Shown: piece after piece, positions 9,470 through 17,762 of the stretch
Layout: the number at the start of each line of letters is the position of its first letter
How positions within the stretch are numbered: the first letter of the stretch is position 1
Source of the DNA: Flavobacteriaceae bacterium PS02334
GTDB taxonomy: Bacteria > Bacteroidota > Bacteroidia > Flavobacteriales > Flavobacteriaceae
Reading direction: 5' to 3'
DNA length: 64,000 bases
Assembly: GCA_029959295.1 (NCBI GenBank)
Contig: JASCOH010000011.1
Coordinates: forward strand, 34,700-98,699
Made by a program: the position numbers and the translations under genes
Notes under the pieces: generated by a model
The model's database searches: none
The model's input: only the letters and a program-made list of their open reading frames with translations
Told to the model about the DNA's origin: nothing

Positions 9470-9488
9470 ATTATTATTAATAGCTAAA

Positions 9489-10907
9489 TCAATGCCCAGA
9501 AACACCCTTAGCATGTTCCACAAACTTTAATTTCTTGGCACAATACAATCCGAAGAAAAGAATGTACAGGTAACAGAATACCGGAACGATAAAAGATTTC
9601 TGCACGCCAAAGTCAGAATCAGCAAGCGCACCTTGAACCAGCGGCACTAAAGCGCCACCCAAAATCGCCATGACCAATAACGAAGAACCCTGGCTGGTAT
9701 ATTTTCCAAGTCCTGCGATACCTAAAGTGTAGATATTTGAGAACATGATCGAGTTAAAGATTCCTATGCCCAAAACGCTGTACATTGCCATATAGCCTGT
9801 GCTGAACATCGTTGACAGCAACAAGATGACGTTGATCGAAGCAAAGATGGCCAAGGTTCTTGCCGGCGCAGATTTGCCCACCATAAACGCTGCAAAGTTC
9901 AACACCAAGAAAATCAGGAAGAAACTCATTTGGTCAAAAGTCAAATCTACAATGCTATAAATCAACAAGAAAACTGCTCCCGCTGTAAGGATCATGTAAA
10001 TTGCTTTTTTACTGGCACTGATGCTGTGGTTTAAAGAAATCGCGCCTAAGAAACGCCCAATCATCGCACCGCCCCAATACATCGCCAAATAGTTCTTGCT
10101 CACTGCTTCAGACAATCCGGTCACGCTCGGCAATTCTAAAAAGCTGATGATGAAGCTTCCCACGGCTACTTCTCCGCCAACATAGCAGAAAATGCCAAGT
10201 ACGCCCAAACGCAACTGTGGGAAAGTCAAGGCGCCCAGTCCTTTTTGTTCTGTTTCTTCCGTTTGGAACGAAGGCAGTTTTACGTTATAAATCAAAACGG
10301 CTACCAAAAGCAAGATTCCTGCAAACACAAGATATGGAATGCGCGTTGCTTCCGCAGTAATGTTGTGGTCGCCTCCTGGTCCGAAAACTAAATAACCTCC
10401 TAATATTGGGGCAATCGTAGTTCCGAAAGCATTAAAGGCCTGCGTCATGTTCAAGCGTCCTGATGCGCTGTCTTCTGTTCCTAACAAAGAAACATAAGCA
10501 TTGGCTGTAATCTGCAGGATAGTGAATCCCAAGCCTAACACGAACAAGGCTCCGAGGAATAATCCGTATACAGAAAAAGTCGCCGCCGGATAGAATAAAA
10601 TACAGCCGATGGAAGACAAAACAATTCCGGCAAGGATGCCTTTTTTATACCCGACTTTGTTGATTGGGTCGCCTTTATAATATGAAATAGCGAAATATGC
10701 CAGCGAACCCAGGAAGTAAGCTCCGAAGAAACAGAACTGCACCAGCATCGATTCAACAAAACTTAGCGCAAATAATTTCTTCAAATAAGGAATCAGAATG
10801 TCGTTCATGCAGGTGATAAATCCCCACATAAAGAAGAGCAACGTAATGGTAATCAGCGGCACTGTATAATTAGGACGCGACTGATCAGTGATTTTAGAGT
10901 TATTCAT
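9489..10907 (-). CDS. Sugar MFS transporter, FucP/GluP type
   Basis: 472 aa with about 12 hydrophobic segments. The N-terminus (FFMWGFITCMNDILIPYLKK) and the NMTQAFNAFGTTIAPILGG segment match the fucose/glucose/galactose proton symporter branch of the MFS. It probably imports a hexose across the inner membrane with protons. No fucose catabolic genes lie nearby, so the substrate cannot be set. A perfect 12-bp inverted repeat sits just upstream of its start and may control it. Confidence 0.88.
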   Translation of the reverse strand: MNNSKITDQSRPNYTVPLITITLLFFMWGFITCMNDILIPYLKKLFALSFVESMLVQFCFFGAYFLGSLAYFAISYYKGDPINKVGYKKGILAGIVLSSIGCILFYPAATFSVYGLFLGALFVLGLGFTILQITANAYVSLLGTEDSASGRLNMTQAFNAFGTTIAPILGGYLVFGPGGDHNITAEATRIPYLVFAGILLLVAVLIYNVKLPSFQTEETEQKGLGALTFPQLRLGVLGIFCYVGGEVAVGSFIISFLELPSVTGLSEAVSKNYLAMYWGGAMIGRFLGAISLNHSISASKKAIYMILTAGAVFLLIYSIVDLTFDQMSFFLIFLVLNFAAFMVGKSAPARTLAIFASINVILLLSTMFSTGYMAMYSVLGIGIFNSIMFSNIYTLGIAGLGKYTSQGSSLLVMAILGGALVPLVQGALADSDFGVQKSFIVPVFCYLYILFFGLYCAKKLKFVEHAKGVSGH

Positions 10908-10929
10908 AAAAAGAATTATATTTTAAAAG

Positions 10930-10971
10930 CGCAAATTAAGAATTGAAAATAACTTTCTCTCTTAATTTGCG
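10930..10971 (-). promoter_or_regulatory. Perfect 12-bp inverted repeat upstream of sugar transporter
   Basis: CGCAAATTAAGA at 10930-10941 and TCTTAATTTGCG at 10960-10971 are exact reverse complements with an 18-base spacer, ending 23 bp before the start codon at 10907. It could be an operator for a dimeric repressor or a hairpin in the leader RNA. No A-rich or U-rich tail of true terminator type follows at once. Confidence 0.6.
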
Positions 10972-11251
10972 GTTCTATTTTAAAAAAAATTAGGCATCAG
11001 CGGCTTGGCGTGAGCGAACTTTGAATTTAGTGCCAAATAATTCAACTTAACTCTCCTCCCTAGCGGTCGAACTCCTTTCTGTAGAGATAATTTAATCGAA
11101 GGCAATTCTTTGCGGCAATCAAAAAATTTTCTGCTGAAAAAAGTGCTACAGTATTGCTTTATAAATAAGTAAAATAGCACAGAAAAAGGTTTTCCGAAAT
11201 GGCAAAACAAATTAATACACAACTCATTATGATATTTCATTTTAATTTGCC
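10972..11251. other. Non-coding stretch
   Basis: About 280 bp between divergent genes. A minus-strand open frame of 86 codons exists, but it has no coding look and no family resemblance. I see no RNA gene here. Confidence 0.4.
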
Positions 11252-11259
11252 TAATTTTG
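11252..11259 (+). promoter_or_regulatory. -7 element TAATTTTG
   Basis: Exact match to TAnnTTTG, 27 bp before the ATG at 11287. No clear -33 TTG at the usual distance. Confidence 0.45.
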
Positions 11260-11286
11260 CACCCCGAAATAAGGATTCAAAAAATT

Positions 11287-11733
11287 ATGAAAAGAGTTAT
11301 TGAGCACAGAAAGCTTCTTGGGGTTGACAAAACCGTTACTTTAAAAGAGTTGAAAACAATTTACAGAAATGTGATGAAAGATTCGCATCCTGATAAATTT
11401 GTAAATGACGACGCTGGAAAATTAGAGGCGGAAGAAAAAAGCAAATCAGTGATCGAAGCTTACCACTTTTTAGTGAGCATCAATCAAGAAACGCAAGAAA
11501 AATACAAAGAAGAGTATACAGAGACTATTGCAAAATCTAACATTCATGACTTTTACTATGAAAAACAGATTTTGAAAGTACAGCATTTGAACGGAAATAT
11601 GTACGAATATATCGGTGTTCCAAGAAATACTTACGTGAAAATGGTCAATGCTGAATCGCCAAGCCGTTTTGCAAGAAGACATATCTATGGAAGCTTCATC
11701 TACAGAAAATCAGGAGAAGCGATAGAAGACTAA
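11287..11733 (+). CDS. KTSC domain protein with DnaJ-like N-terminus
   Basis: 148 aa from the ATG at 11287. An in-frame ATG 30 bp upstream overlaps the likely -7 element, so the later start is preferred. The N-terminal half has a J-domain-like layout with HPDKF in place of the usual HPD loop. The C-terminal part contains YEYIGVPRNTYVKMV and the closing IYGSFIYRK, typical of the KTSC domain, thought to bind nucleic acid or act with lysyl-tRNA synthetase relatives. Function is not established. Single-gene transcript with its own terminator. Confidence 0.75.
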   Translation: MKRVIEHRKLLGVDKTVTLKELKTIYRNVMKDSHPDKFVNDDAGKLEAEEKSKSVIEAYHFLVSINQETQEKYKEEYTETIAKSNIHDFYYEKQILKVQHLNGNMYEYIGVPRNTYVKMVNAESPSRFARRHIYGSFIYRKSGEAIED

Positions 11734-11740
11734 AAATACC

Positions 11741-11763
11741 AAAGCCCAGTAAAACTGGGCTTT
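11741..11763 (+). terminator. Terminator after the KTSC gene
   Basis: 10-bp perfect stem AAAGCCCAGT/ACTGGGCTTT, loop AAA, then a T run. It is 8 bp past the stop and can also serve the convergent histidine-kinase gene. Confidence 0.9.
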
Positions 11764-11785
11764 TTTTATGTTCTATTGTTACTGA

Positions 11786-13204
11786 TTAGTTATTAAAAAT
11801 TACAGTCGCTACAGTTCCTTTTTCTTTATTACTTTCAATCTGTAAAGTCGCCTGAAGCAAAGCACAAAGTCTTTTCACGATTGAAAGTCCTAAGCCCGTT
11901 CCTTTTGCGGCATTTTGCTCTAGATTTTCAACTCTATAAAATTCGTCATAAATCTTCTTTAGATTTTCAGCTGAAATCCCAATTCCATTATCGATGACTG
12001 CACAGCTTATCGTGTTTGACTCTTCGGTTAATACAATGATAATCTTGCCGTTTTGATTGGAATATTTTACGGCATTCGAAATCAGGTTTTCTAAAATTAC
12101 CGAAGTCAGGTAAGCATCTGAATTAATCCAAAAATGCTTTTGGAAATCAAAACTCACGGCAATATTTTTAGCGGTAATTCTTGACGAATAGCGTTCTAAA
12201 ATTTGCAGGATAATTTCATCTATCGCAATTTTTTCAATGTTGATCGCTGCCTTTTGGTTTTCAAACCGTGCCAGCAAAAGCAGCTGATCGGCCAAATCAT
12301 TCAAGCGATTTACCTCGCTGATGCAATACTTTATTTTCTCTTCATATTCGCTGCTTTCACGCGGTTTTCTGATCAAAACTTCCAGCGTTCCCTGGATGAC
12401 TGCCAGTGGCGTGCGAAGCTCGTGCGAAGCATCAGACGTGAATTTTCTTTCGCGAATTACCGCATTTTCTATCCGGTCTAAAAGCTGGTTTATCGAAGAG
12501 GACAATTCAAAAAGCTCATCTTTGTTTTGAGGAAGCTCGATTCTTTCGCTCAAATTGCTGTTGGTGATTCTGCTCGTTGTGCTGATGATATTTACGGCGG
12601 GCTTGATACTTCTTCCCGCAATAAATCGGGTAATGAAAAAGAGTGCAAAGATTATTACCGGAAAAGCGATGAATATTACCAGTTTCAGGCTGTTCAAGAT
12701 GCGTGTTTGGTTTTGCACAGACATGCCCACAACGACATATCCAATAATTTTGTTTTTGTTGATAAGCGGTGCCTGAACCTGCATGATGGGAATGCCATTC
12801 AAAAAGACATTTTCATAATGAATTTTGCTATTCACGGTGTCAAAAGTCAGGTTCTGCTGTTTTAAATTGGGCGATTTTTGGTAAAAGTTGCCTTTTGAAT
12901 CAAAAAATTGCACAAATATCGGATTGACTTCAAGTTCGCTATGTTCTATTTCTTCCCATTCATTGGGCTCTACCAGCCTTACATCGGCTCCTTCCTGATA
13001 TTTGACATATGCCTGATGGTGTTCTACTTCAGACTCTAATACTGCGGCGACATCTTTATTTACAGCCAAAGAAACTATAAAATAAATAATGCCGAAAACA
13101 ATCAAAATCAGCAACGCAGCACTGATAAGATTGTAAAAAGCTATTCTGTTTTTAAAAGAAAATGGAAGCATAGTTTTGCTAGATTTCTTTTGCAATGTAA
13201 CCAA
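11786..13204 (-). CDS. Sensor histidine kinase (HAMP, HisKA, HATPase)
   Basis: 472 aa, inner membrane. Transmembrane segments at about 25-47 and 174-194 enclose a periplasmic sensor of about 125 residues. HAMP follows at about 195-250. The phospho-acceptor H261 is in ASHELRTP. ATPase boxes include NLISNAVKYSNQNG, DNGIGIS and KGTGLGLSIV. It overlaps the response regulator by 26 bp; a second Met at residue 12 would remove the overlap. It is the last gene of the operon with the LTA-synthase-like enzyme and lipid kinase, so it probably senses an envelope signal. Confidence 0.93.
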   Translation of the reverse strand: MVTLQKKSSKTMLPFSFKNRIAFYNLISAALLILIVFGIIYFIVSLAVNKDVAAVLESEVEHHQAYVKYQEGADVRLVEPNEWEEIEHSELEVNPIFVQFFDSKGNFYQKSPNLKQQNLTFDTVNSKIHYENVFLNGIPIMQVQAPLINKNKIIGYVVVGMSVQNQTRILNSLKLVIFIAFPVIIFALFFITRFIAGRSIKPAVNIISTTSRITNSNLSERIELPQNKDELFELSSSINQLLDRIENAVIRERKFTSDASHELRTPLAVIQGTLEVLIRKPRESSEYEEKIKYCISEVNRLNDLADQLLLLARFENQKAAINIEKIAIDEIILQILERYSSRITAKNIAVSFDFQKHFWINSDAYLTSVILENLISNAVKYSNQNGKIIIVLTEESNTISCAVIDNGIGISAENLKKIYDEFYRVENLEQNAAKGTGLGLSIVKRLCALLQATLQIESNKEKGTVATVIFNN

Positions 13205-13847
13205 TTCCGCGAACTGTTTTTATATAATCTTCTTCTTTTTTGAGTCCGAGTTTCTTGCGGATGGAATTTATAAAAACATCAATCACGCCCGAATCATAAT
13301 CAAAATGAATGTTCCAGACTTCCTTGATAATTTGGTTTCGAGTGCAGACAATCCCTTTGTTTTTGATCAGATATTCTAAAAGAGAAAATTCCTTCTGCGT
13401 CAGCGAAACTTCTTTTTCATTGACAAAAACTTGATGCGTTTCTGTTTTTAAAAAAATCGGACCTAAAGAATAAGCTTCATTCTCAGGATTTGAAATCCGG
13501 AACTGCACCTTAATTCGTTCTAAAAGTTCGTCAAAACTGAACGGTTTTTTGATGTAATCATTAGCTCCTGCTTTTAATCCTTCAATAGTTTCTTGAACCG
13601 TATCTTTCGCTGTCAAAAAAATTATCGGCGTATGCTTGTTATTTTTTCTGAAAGAAGCGCAGATTTCAATACCCGAAAGCTTTGGCAACATCCAATCTAA
13701 AAGAAGCAGGTCGAAATTCTGCTTCAAGGCAAACTGCAAGGCTTTTTGTCCGTCATTGGCGACAGTCACTTTATAATTTTCTTCCTCAAGACCTTGCTTT
13801 AAGAAATTTGAAATCCCGATTTCGTCTTCTGCGATTAAAATATTCAT
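13179..13847 (-). CDS. OmpR-family response regulator
   Basis: 222 aa. The receiver domain has the acidic pair near the start (AEDE), the phospho-acceptor D51 in LLLLDWMLP, and the KP pair in DYIKKPFS. A winged-helix output domain occupies about 125-222 and ends in RGIGYIAKEI. It pairs with the kinase whose gene overlaps its 3' end and sits 33 bp behind the lipid kinase gene, so it probably controls its own operon. Confidence 0.95.
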   Translation of the reverse strand: MNILIAEDEIGISNFLKQGLEEENYKVTVANDGQKALQFALKQNFDLLLLDWMLPKLSGIEICASFRKNNKHTPIIFLTAKDTVQETIEGLKAGANDYIKKPFSFDELLERIKVQFRISNPENEAYSLGPIFLKTETHQVFVNEKEVSLTQKEFSLLEYLIKNKGIVCTRNQIIKEVWNIHFDYDSGVIDVFINSIRKKLGLKKEEDYIKTVRGIGYIAKEI

Positions 13848-13880
13848 AGTCCCAAATTTGATTAAATGTAAGCAAATAAT

Positions 13881-14753
13881 TTATAAAGCCAGAATTTCCA
13901 AAGCATTTGGAAGTATTGACACTGCTATCTTATTTGTTTTTAAATTGTAAAATTCGCCGTCAATTTGAATATCCGTAAAGATTTTATCCGGAAATTCTAT
14001 ATTTAGATTTCGAACCAGTTGCTGTTTGCTTGTGCTAAATTCCTCTGTCTTTTTAGCCAAAACGAAATAGCCGAAAAGCAACTTTTTAAACAAATTAAGC
14101 TTTGGAACGCACAGCAAATTTAAAAATCCGTCTGAAAGTTTTGCCTTTGGCGTAAGGCTGAAGCCATATCCCATTTGGTTTGAATTTGAAATAAACAGCA
14201 AAAACGGATCAATTTCGGTAGCATTTCCATCACAAGAAACAATAGCTTTCGGCGCTTTAAATTGGGAACTTGCTTGCAGCGAAGCATTGATATATCCCGA
14301 AAGGGTTCTCTTTTTTGTTGCTTCATATTTCTTGATAATTAAAGCGTCAATTCCCAATCCGATATTGCTGAAAAAATAATGATCGTTCGCTTTGCCGACA
14401 TCAATTGTGACTGTTTTGCCCGCTTTTATAGAACGAATTGCTTCTTCCAAAATGCAAGAAATCTTCAAATTAGAAGCCAAGCCGTTTCCTGAACCGATTG
14501 GAATTATGCCCAATTTTATTTTTGTACCAACCAAACACGACGCCACTTCATTGATGGTTCCATCACCTCCACAAGCCACAATAATATCTGGATTTTTCAG
14601 AATTGCTTCCTGTGTCAAAAGTATGGCGTGCTTTTTATATTCAGAAAATTCAACTTCAACACGATCTTCTAGAAAGAATTCTTGCAATATTTCTTTCGTA
14701 ATTTCATGTTTGCCTGTGCCCGAAATTGGGTTGATTATAAAGTGGATATACAT
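13881..14753 (-). CDS. Diacylglycerol kinase-like lipid kinase (YegS/DagK family)
   Basis: 290 aa from the ATG at 14753. This start overlaps the upstream stop codon by one base (TAATG) and begins MYIHFIINPISGTGKH, the family's usual start; longer in-frame starts would only add a non-homologous tail. Motifs: NPISGTG, CGGDGTINEVA and PIGSGNGLASNL for ATP and Mg binding. Such enzymes phosphorylate diacylglycerol to phosphatidate with ATP at the inner membrane. Its tight coupling to the LTA-synthase-like gene suggests it recycles the diacylglycerol that enzyme would release. Confidence 0.92.
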   Translation of the reverse strand: MYIHFIINPISGTGKHEITKEILQEFFLEDRVEVEFSEYKKHAILLTQEAILKNPDIIVACGGDGTINEVASCLVGTKIKLGIIPIGSGNGLASNLKISCILEEAIRSIKAGKTVTIDVGKANDHYFFSNIGLGIDALIIKKYEATKKRTLSGYINASLQASSQFKAPKAIVSCDGNATEIDPFLLFISNSNQMGYGFSLTPKAKLSDGFLNLLCVPKLNLFKKLLFGYFVLAKKTEEFSTSKQQLVRNLNIEFPDKIFTDIQIDGEFYNLKTNKIAVSILPNALEILAL

Positions 14754-16732
14754 TATTCTGCGAGTAATTTGTTTGTAAATAAATAATCGGCGGTTTGGTA
14801 CCAAGCAATCGCTTCTTGTAAAAAATCTTTCTGCATCGGAATCGATTTCAGCTCATTATCAGATTTGTTCCAATTGTAAAATGTTTGTTTTTTTTGATCA
14901 GAAAGAATCATGATCTGGTCTTTTTTCATGTAGGCTAGTTTTCGGTAGGTTCCGACAAAAGTTCGATCTTCAAAATCAGACTGCAGCACATTTTTACCAA
15001 AAAAATCAGATTGGTAATTCCAATGCAAAAGCGAGAAAAGCGTCGGAAACAAATCAATCTGCGAACATTGGTTTTGAATTTTCAGATTTTCGTGATTTGG
15101 CAGATTATAAATTATCGCCGGAATATGATAATTCGCTACGTCAATTTCATCTTTCCCAGCACTGCTCGCGCAATGATCGGCAACAATTACAAAAACAGTA
15201 TTCTTAAACCACGGTTTTTTCTTAGCACTTTCAATCATTTTTCCCAATGCAAAATCAGCATATTTAACCGCTCCATCGCGCCCAGTTCCTGAGGGAATAT
15301 CAATTTTATTATCAGGATAAGTGTAAGGACGATGATTAGAAGTCGTCATTACGAAATTGAAAAAAGGAACTTTTTCTACATAATGTTCGTCGGCAACTTT
15401 AAGCATTTTGCTGTAAATATCTTCGTCGCAAATTCCCCATGCATTCTCAAAAGTCACTTCGCTGTCATCAATATTATGGCGCTCGGTTTTAATTTTATCG
15501 CTTAAAACACTACCTCGGCCGCGGTCATAAATCGTGAATCCGTTGCCACCGAAATAGCTGTTCATGTTATCAAAATAGCCATCGCCACCATAGAAAAAAT
15601 TGCTTTTATAATTTCTGTCCGCAAAAACATTGGAGACCGTAAAAAGGTTTTGATTGTTCGGACGTTTCACAATACTTTGCCCCGGAGTTGGCGGAATACA
15701 AAGCGTCACGGCTTCCATTCCTCGAACGGTTCTTGTTCCTGTAGCATATAAATTGCTGAAGAAAATACTGTTTTGGGCCAAATCATCCATGAAAGGCGTG
15801 ATTTTTTTATCGTTTCCGAATTCCTTCATGAAACTGCCGCTCATGCTTTCCATCAAGATGAAAATTACGTTTGGTTTTGCTTCCGAAGGAACTGAATCTT
15901 GGATATTTCTTCGAATGCAAAAATTGCTTTTCTGGAATTTGGCATTGCTTTCGGAAAGCTTTTTCTTCACAATCTCACAAGCTTTATTTTCATCAATCGA
16001 AGTATAAAACGTGGTGTATTTCATCTGGTTATTTCGAAATTCGGCAAAGAAAGAATAAATTCCGGACTTTGAAATTTCGCTATTGTAGCGATTGGAAGAC
16101 CATTCTGCCTGCGTATTTTTTATGAAAGAAATGTAAAATCCCATTATAATTATTGCCGTAAAAAACAACGCCAATTTATTTTTTAATGGAGCGCCTACAA
16201 GAAACGTTTTTGCAAAAATTCCTTTTTTATAAATAACAAAAATGATTAGAAAAGTAATTGATAAAACTCCAGAAACAAGCAAAGGCAAAGGATAGGATTC
16301 TTGAATATTGCTGATTACTTCGTGCGTGTAAATCAAATAATCAACGGCTATAAAATTAAATCGAGTTCTAAATTCTTCCCAAAAAGTGATTTCTGCGAAG
16401 AAGACGAAAACCAGAATAAAAACGGTCAGCGTGAAGAAAAAATAGATTAAAGTTTTATCTAAAAGCGAACCGACAAACTTATTTGGAAACACTAAATAAT
16501 ATAGAATCGCTGGAAAAACCACGAAACTGCAAACGCCAATATCGAAGAACATTCCGGTGAAAAGCGTTCGCAAAACTGCAAATACATTCCAGGAAACCTC
16601 GGCGTGTTGCCAGACCATAAAAATGATTCTTAGCAAGAGTGAGAAAAGCAAAAATCCTTTGCAGAAATTCCACAGTAAAGAAAATCGTGGAGAAAAGTGA
16701 AAAGCGAAATTCAAAGATGATTTTAATTTCAT
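14753..16732 (-). CDS. LTA synthase-like membrane sulfatase-fold phosphotransferase
   Basis: 659 aa. Five hydrophobic segments (about 22-42, 55-80, 93-114, 149-168, 187-205) precede a periplasmic alkaline-phosphatase-fold domain (about 285-600). Metal and nucleophile positions can be seen: E295 in LMESMSGS, T335 in TGTRTVRGMEA, and the late DH of VADHCASS. The layout is that of LtaS/OpgB/EptA-type enzymes, which move phosphoglycerol or phosphoethanolamine from a phospholipid to a surface acceptor and leave diacylglycerol. The acceptor in this organism is unknown. It is the first gene of the operon. Confidence 0.9.
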   Translation of the reverse strand: MKLKSSLNFAFHFSPRFSLLWNFCKGFLLFSLLLRIIFMVWQHAEVSWNVFAVLRTLFTGMFFDIGVCSFVVFPAILYYLVFPNKFVGSLLDKTLIYFFFTLTVFILVFVFFAEITFWEEFRTRFNFIAVDYLIYTHEVISNIQESYPLPLLVSGVLSITFLIIFVIYKKGIFAKTFLVGAPLKNKLALFFTAIIIMGFYISFIKNTQAEWSSNRYNSEISKSGIYSFFAEFRNNQMKYTTFYTSIDENKACEIVKKKLSESNAKFQKSNFCIRRNIQDSVPSEAKPNVIFILMESMSGSFMKEFGNDKKITPFMDDLAQNSIFFSNLYATGTRTVRGMEAVTLCIPPTPGQSIVKRPNNQNLFTVSNVFADRNYKSNFFYGGDGYFDNMNSYFGGNGFTIYDRGRGSVLSDKIKTERHNIDDSEVTFENAWGICDEDIYSKMLKVADEHYVEKVPFFNFVMTTSNHRPYTYPDNKIDIPSGTGRDGAVKYADFALGKMIESAKKKPWFKNTVFVIVADHCASSAGKDEIDVANYHIPAIIYNLPNHENLKIQNQCSQIDLFPTLFSLLHWNYQSDFFGKNVLQSDFEDRTFVGTYRKLAYMKKDQIMILSDQKKQTFYNWNKSDNELKSIPMQKDFLQEAIAWYQTADYLFTNKLLAE

Positions 16733-16871
16733 GACGTAAATTATGTTTACAAACTAACGCCGTCTGAACTTATAAATTGAACACAACATCTTGATTTAAG
16801 CGAATCTTAAGAATACTGAAATTCAATTTTTAGCGTTTGAATGTCTATCTTTACTTAATTAAATCACCAAA

Positions 16872-17762
16872 ATGAAGACAATTTCTTTACTTTCTATAAT
16901 TACTATTTTACTTTCCTGCTCAGGCAAATCCCAAGAAATTCCGACTATTACAACAAAAATAAAACTGAAGGAAGCTTCAGCAATTGAAGTAACCAACAAG
17001 TCAGATTTGGGCTGGGTAATTGAAGACAGTGGCAACAAAAATGTAATTTATGGATTGAATTCTAAAGGAGAAATTGCACACGTAATTTTGGTAGAAAATG
17101 CCAAAAATGTCGATTGGGAAGATTTGACTTCTGATGAAAACGGCAATCTTTATATCGGTGATTTTGGAAATAATGACAACAAGAGAAAAGATTTGTGCAT
17201 TTATAAAATCGAGGCTTCGAGCTTGAAAGACAATACGGCAAATGCGATTTCAAAGATTTCGTTTTATTATCCGAACCAGAAAGAATTTCCTCCGAAAAAA
17301 TCAGAATTATTCTATGATTCAGAATCTTTTTTTGAATACAAAGGCAACTTTTATATCTTCTCAAAGAACAGAAGCAAAGGTTTTGACGGAACCGTTTTAG
17401 TCTACAAAGTTCCGAACAAAGCTGGAAATCACAAGGCCGAATTTTTAGGACAATTTATCAGCTGTGCAAGCTACCAAAAATGCGCTATAACCTCAGCAGA
17501 TATAAGTCCTGACGGAAAGGAAATCGTTTTATTAAGCGCCAATAAAGTTTGGGTTTTATCAGATTACAAAGGCGATGATTTCTTAAAAGGAAAGATGGAA
17601 ATGTTCGAATTGAACGACGTCACACAAAAAGAAGGAATCTGCTTTAAAGACAGCAAAACCCTTCTTATTGTTGACGAAAAAGATAAAAAAACAGGCGGCA
17701 ATTTATATGAAATCAAACTTTCTGATTTAAAATCCAAAGCCAATTCCAGCGGAAACCCTTAA
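16872..17762 (+). CDS. Lipoprotein, predicted beta-propeller, function unknown
   Basis: 296 aa. A signal peptide with lipobox ends at C16 (ILLSC), so it is lipid-anchored. The body has repeated propeller-like strands such as NLYIGDFGNND, NFYIFSKN and EIVLLSANKVWVLSD. The motif VDWEDLTSDENGNLYIGDFG is common in Bacteroidota lipoproteins of unknown role. Its last 36 bp overlap the 3' end of the convergent phosphatase gene, so neither has room for a separate terminator. No enzyme call is possible. Confidence 0.8.
   Translation: MKTISLLSIITILLSCSGKSQEIPTITTKIKLKEASAIEVTNKSDLGWVIEDSGNKNVIYGLNSKGEIAHVILVENAKNVDWEDLTSDENGNLYIGDFGNNDNKRKDLCIYKIEASSLKDNTANAISKISFYYPNQKEFPPKKSELFYDSESFFEYKGNFYIFSKNRSKGFDGTVLVYKVPNKAGNHKAEFLGQFISCASYQKCAITSADISPDGKEIVLLSANKVWVLSDYKGDDFLKGKMEMFELNDVTQKEGICFKDSKTLLIVDEKDKKTGGNLYEIKLSDLKSKANSSGNP

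Noticed and set aside
2118-9480. Complete integrative element
   Set aside because: Only an excisionase-like gene is present; no integrase, transposase, or flanking direct repeat could be seen, so it is called an accessory island only.
10980-11240. 86-codon minus-strand open frame
   Set aside because: No conserved features, odd composition, and no promoter; treated as chance frame in non-coding DNA.
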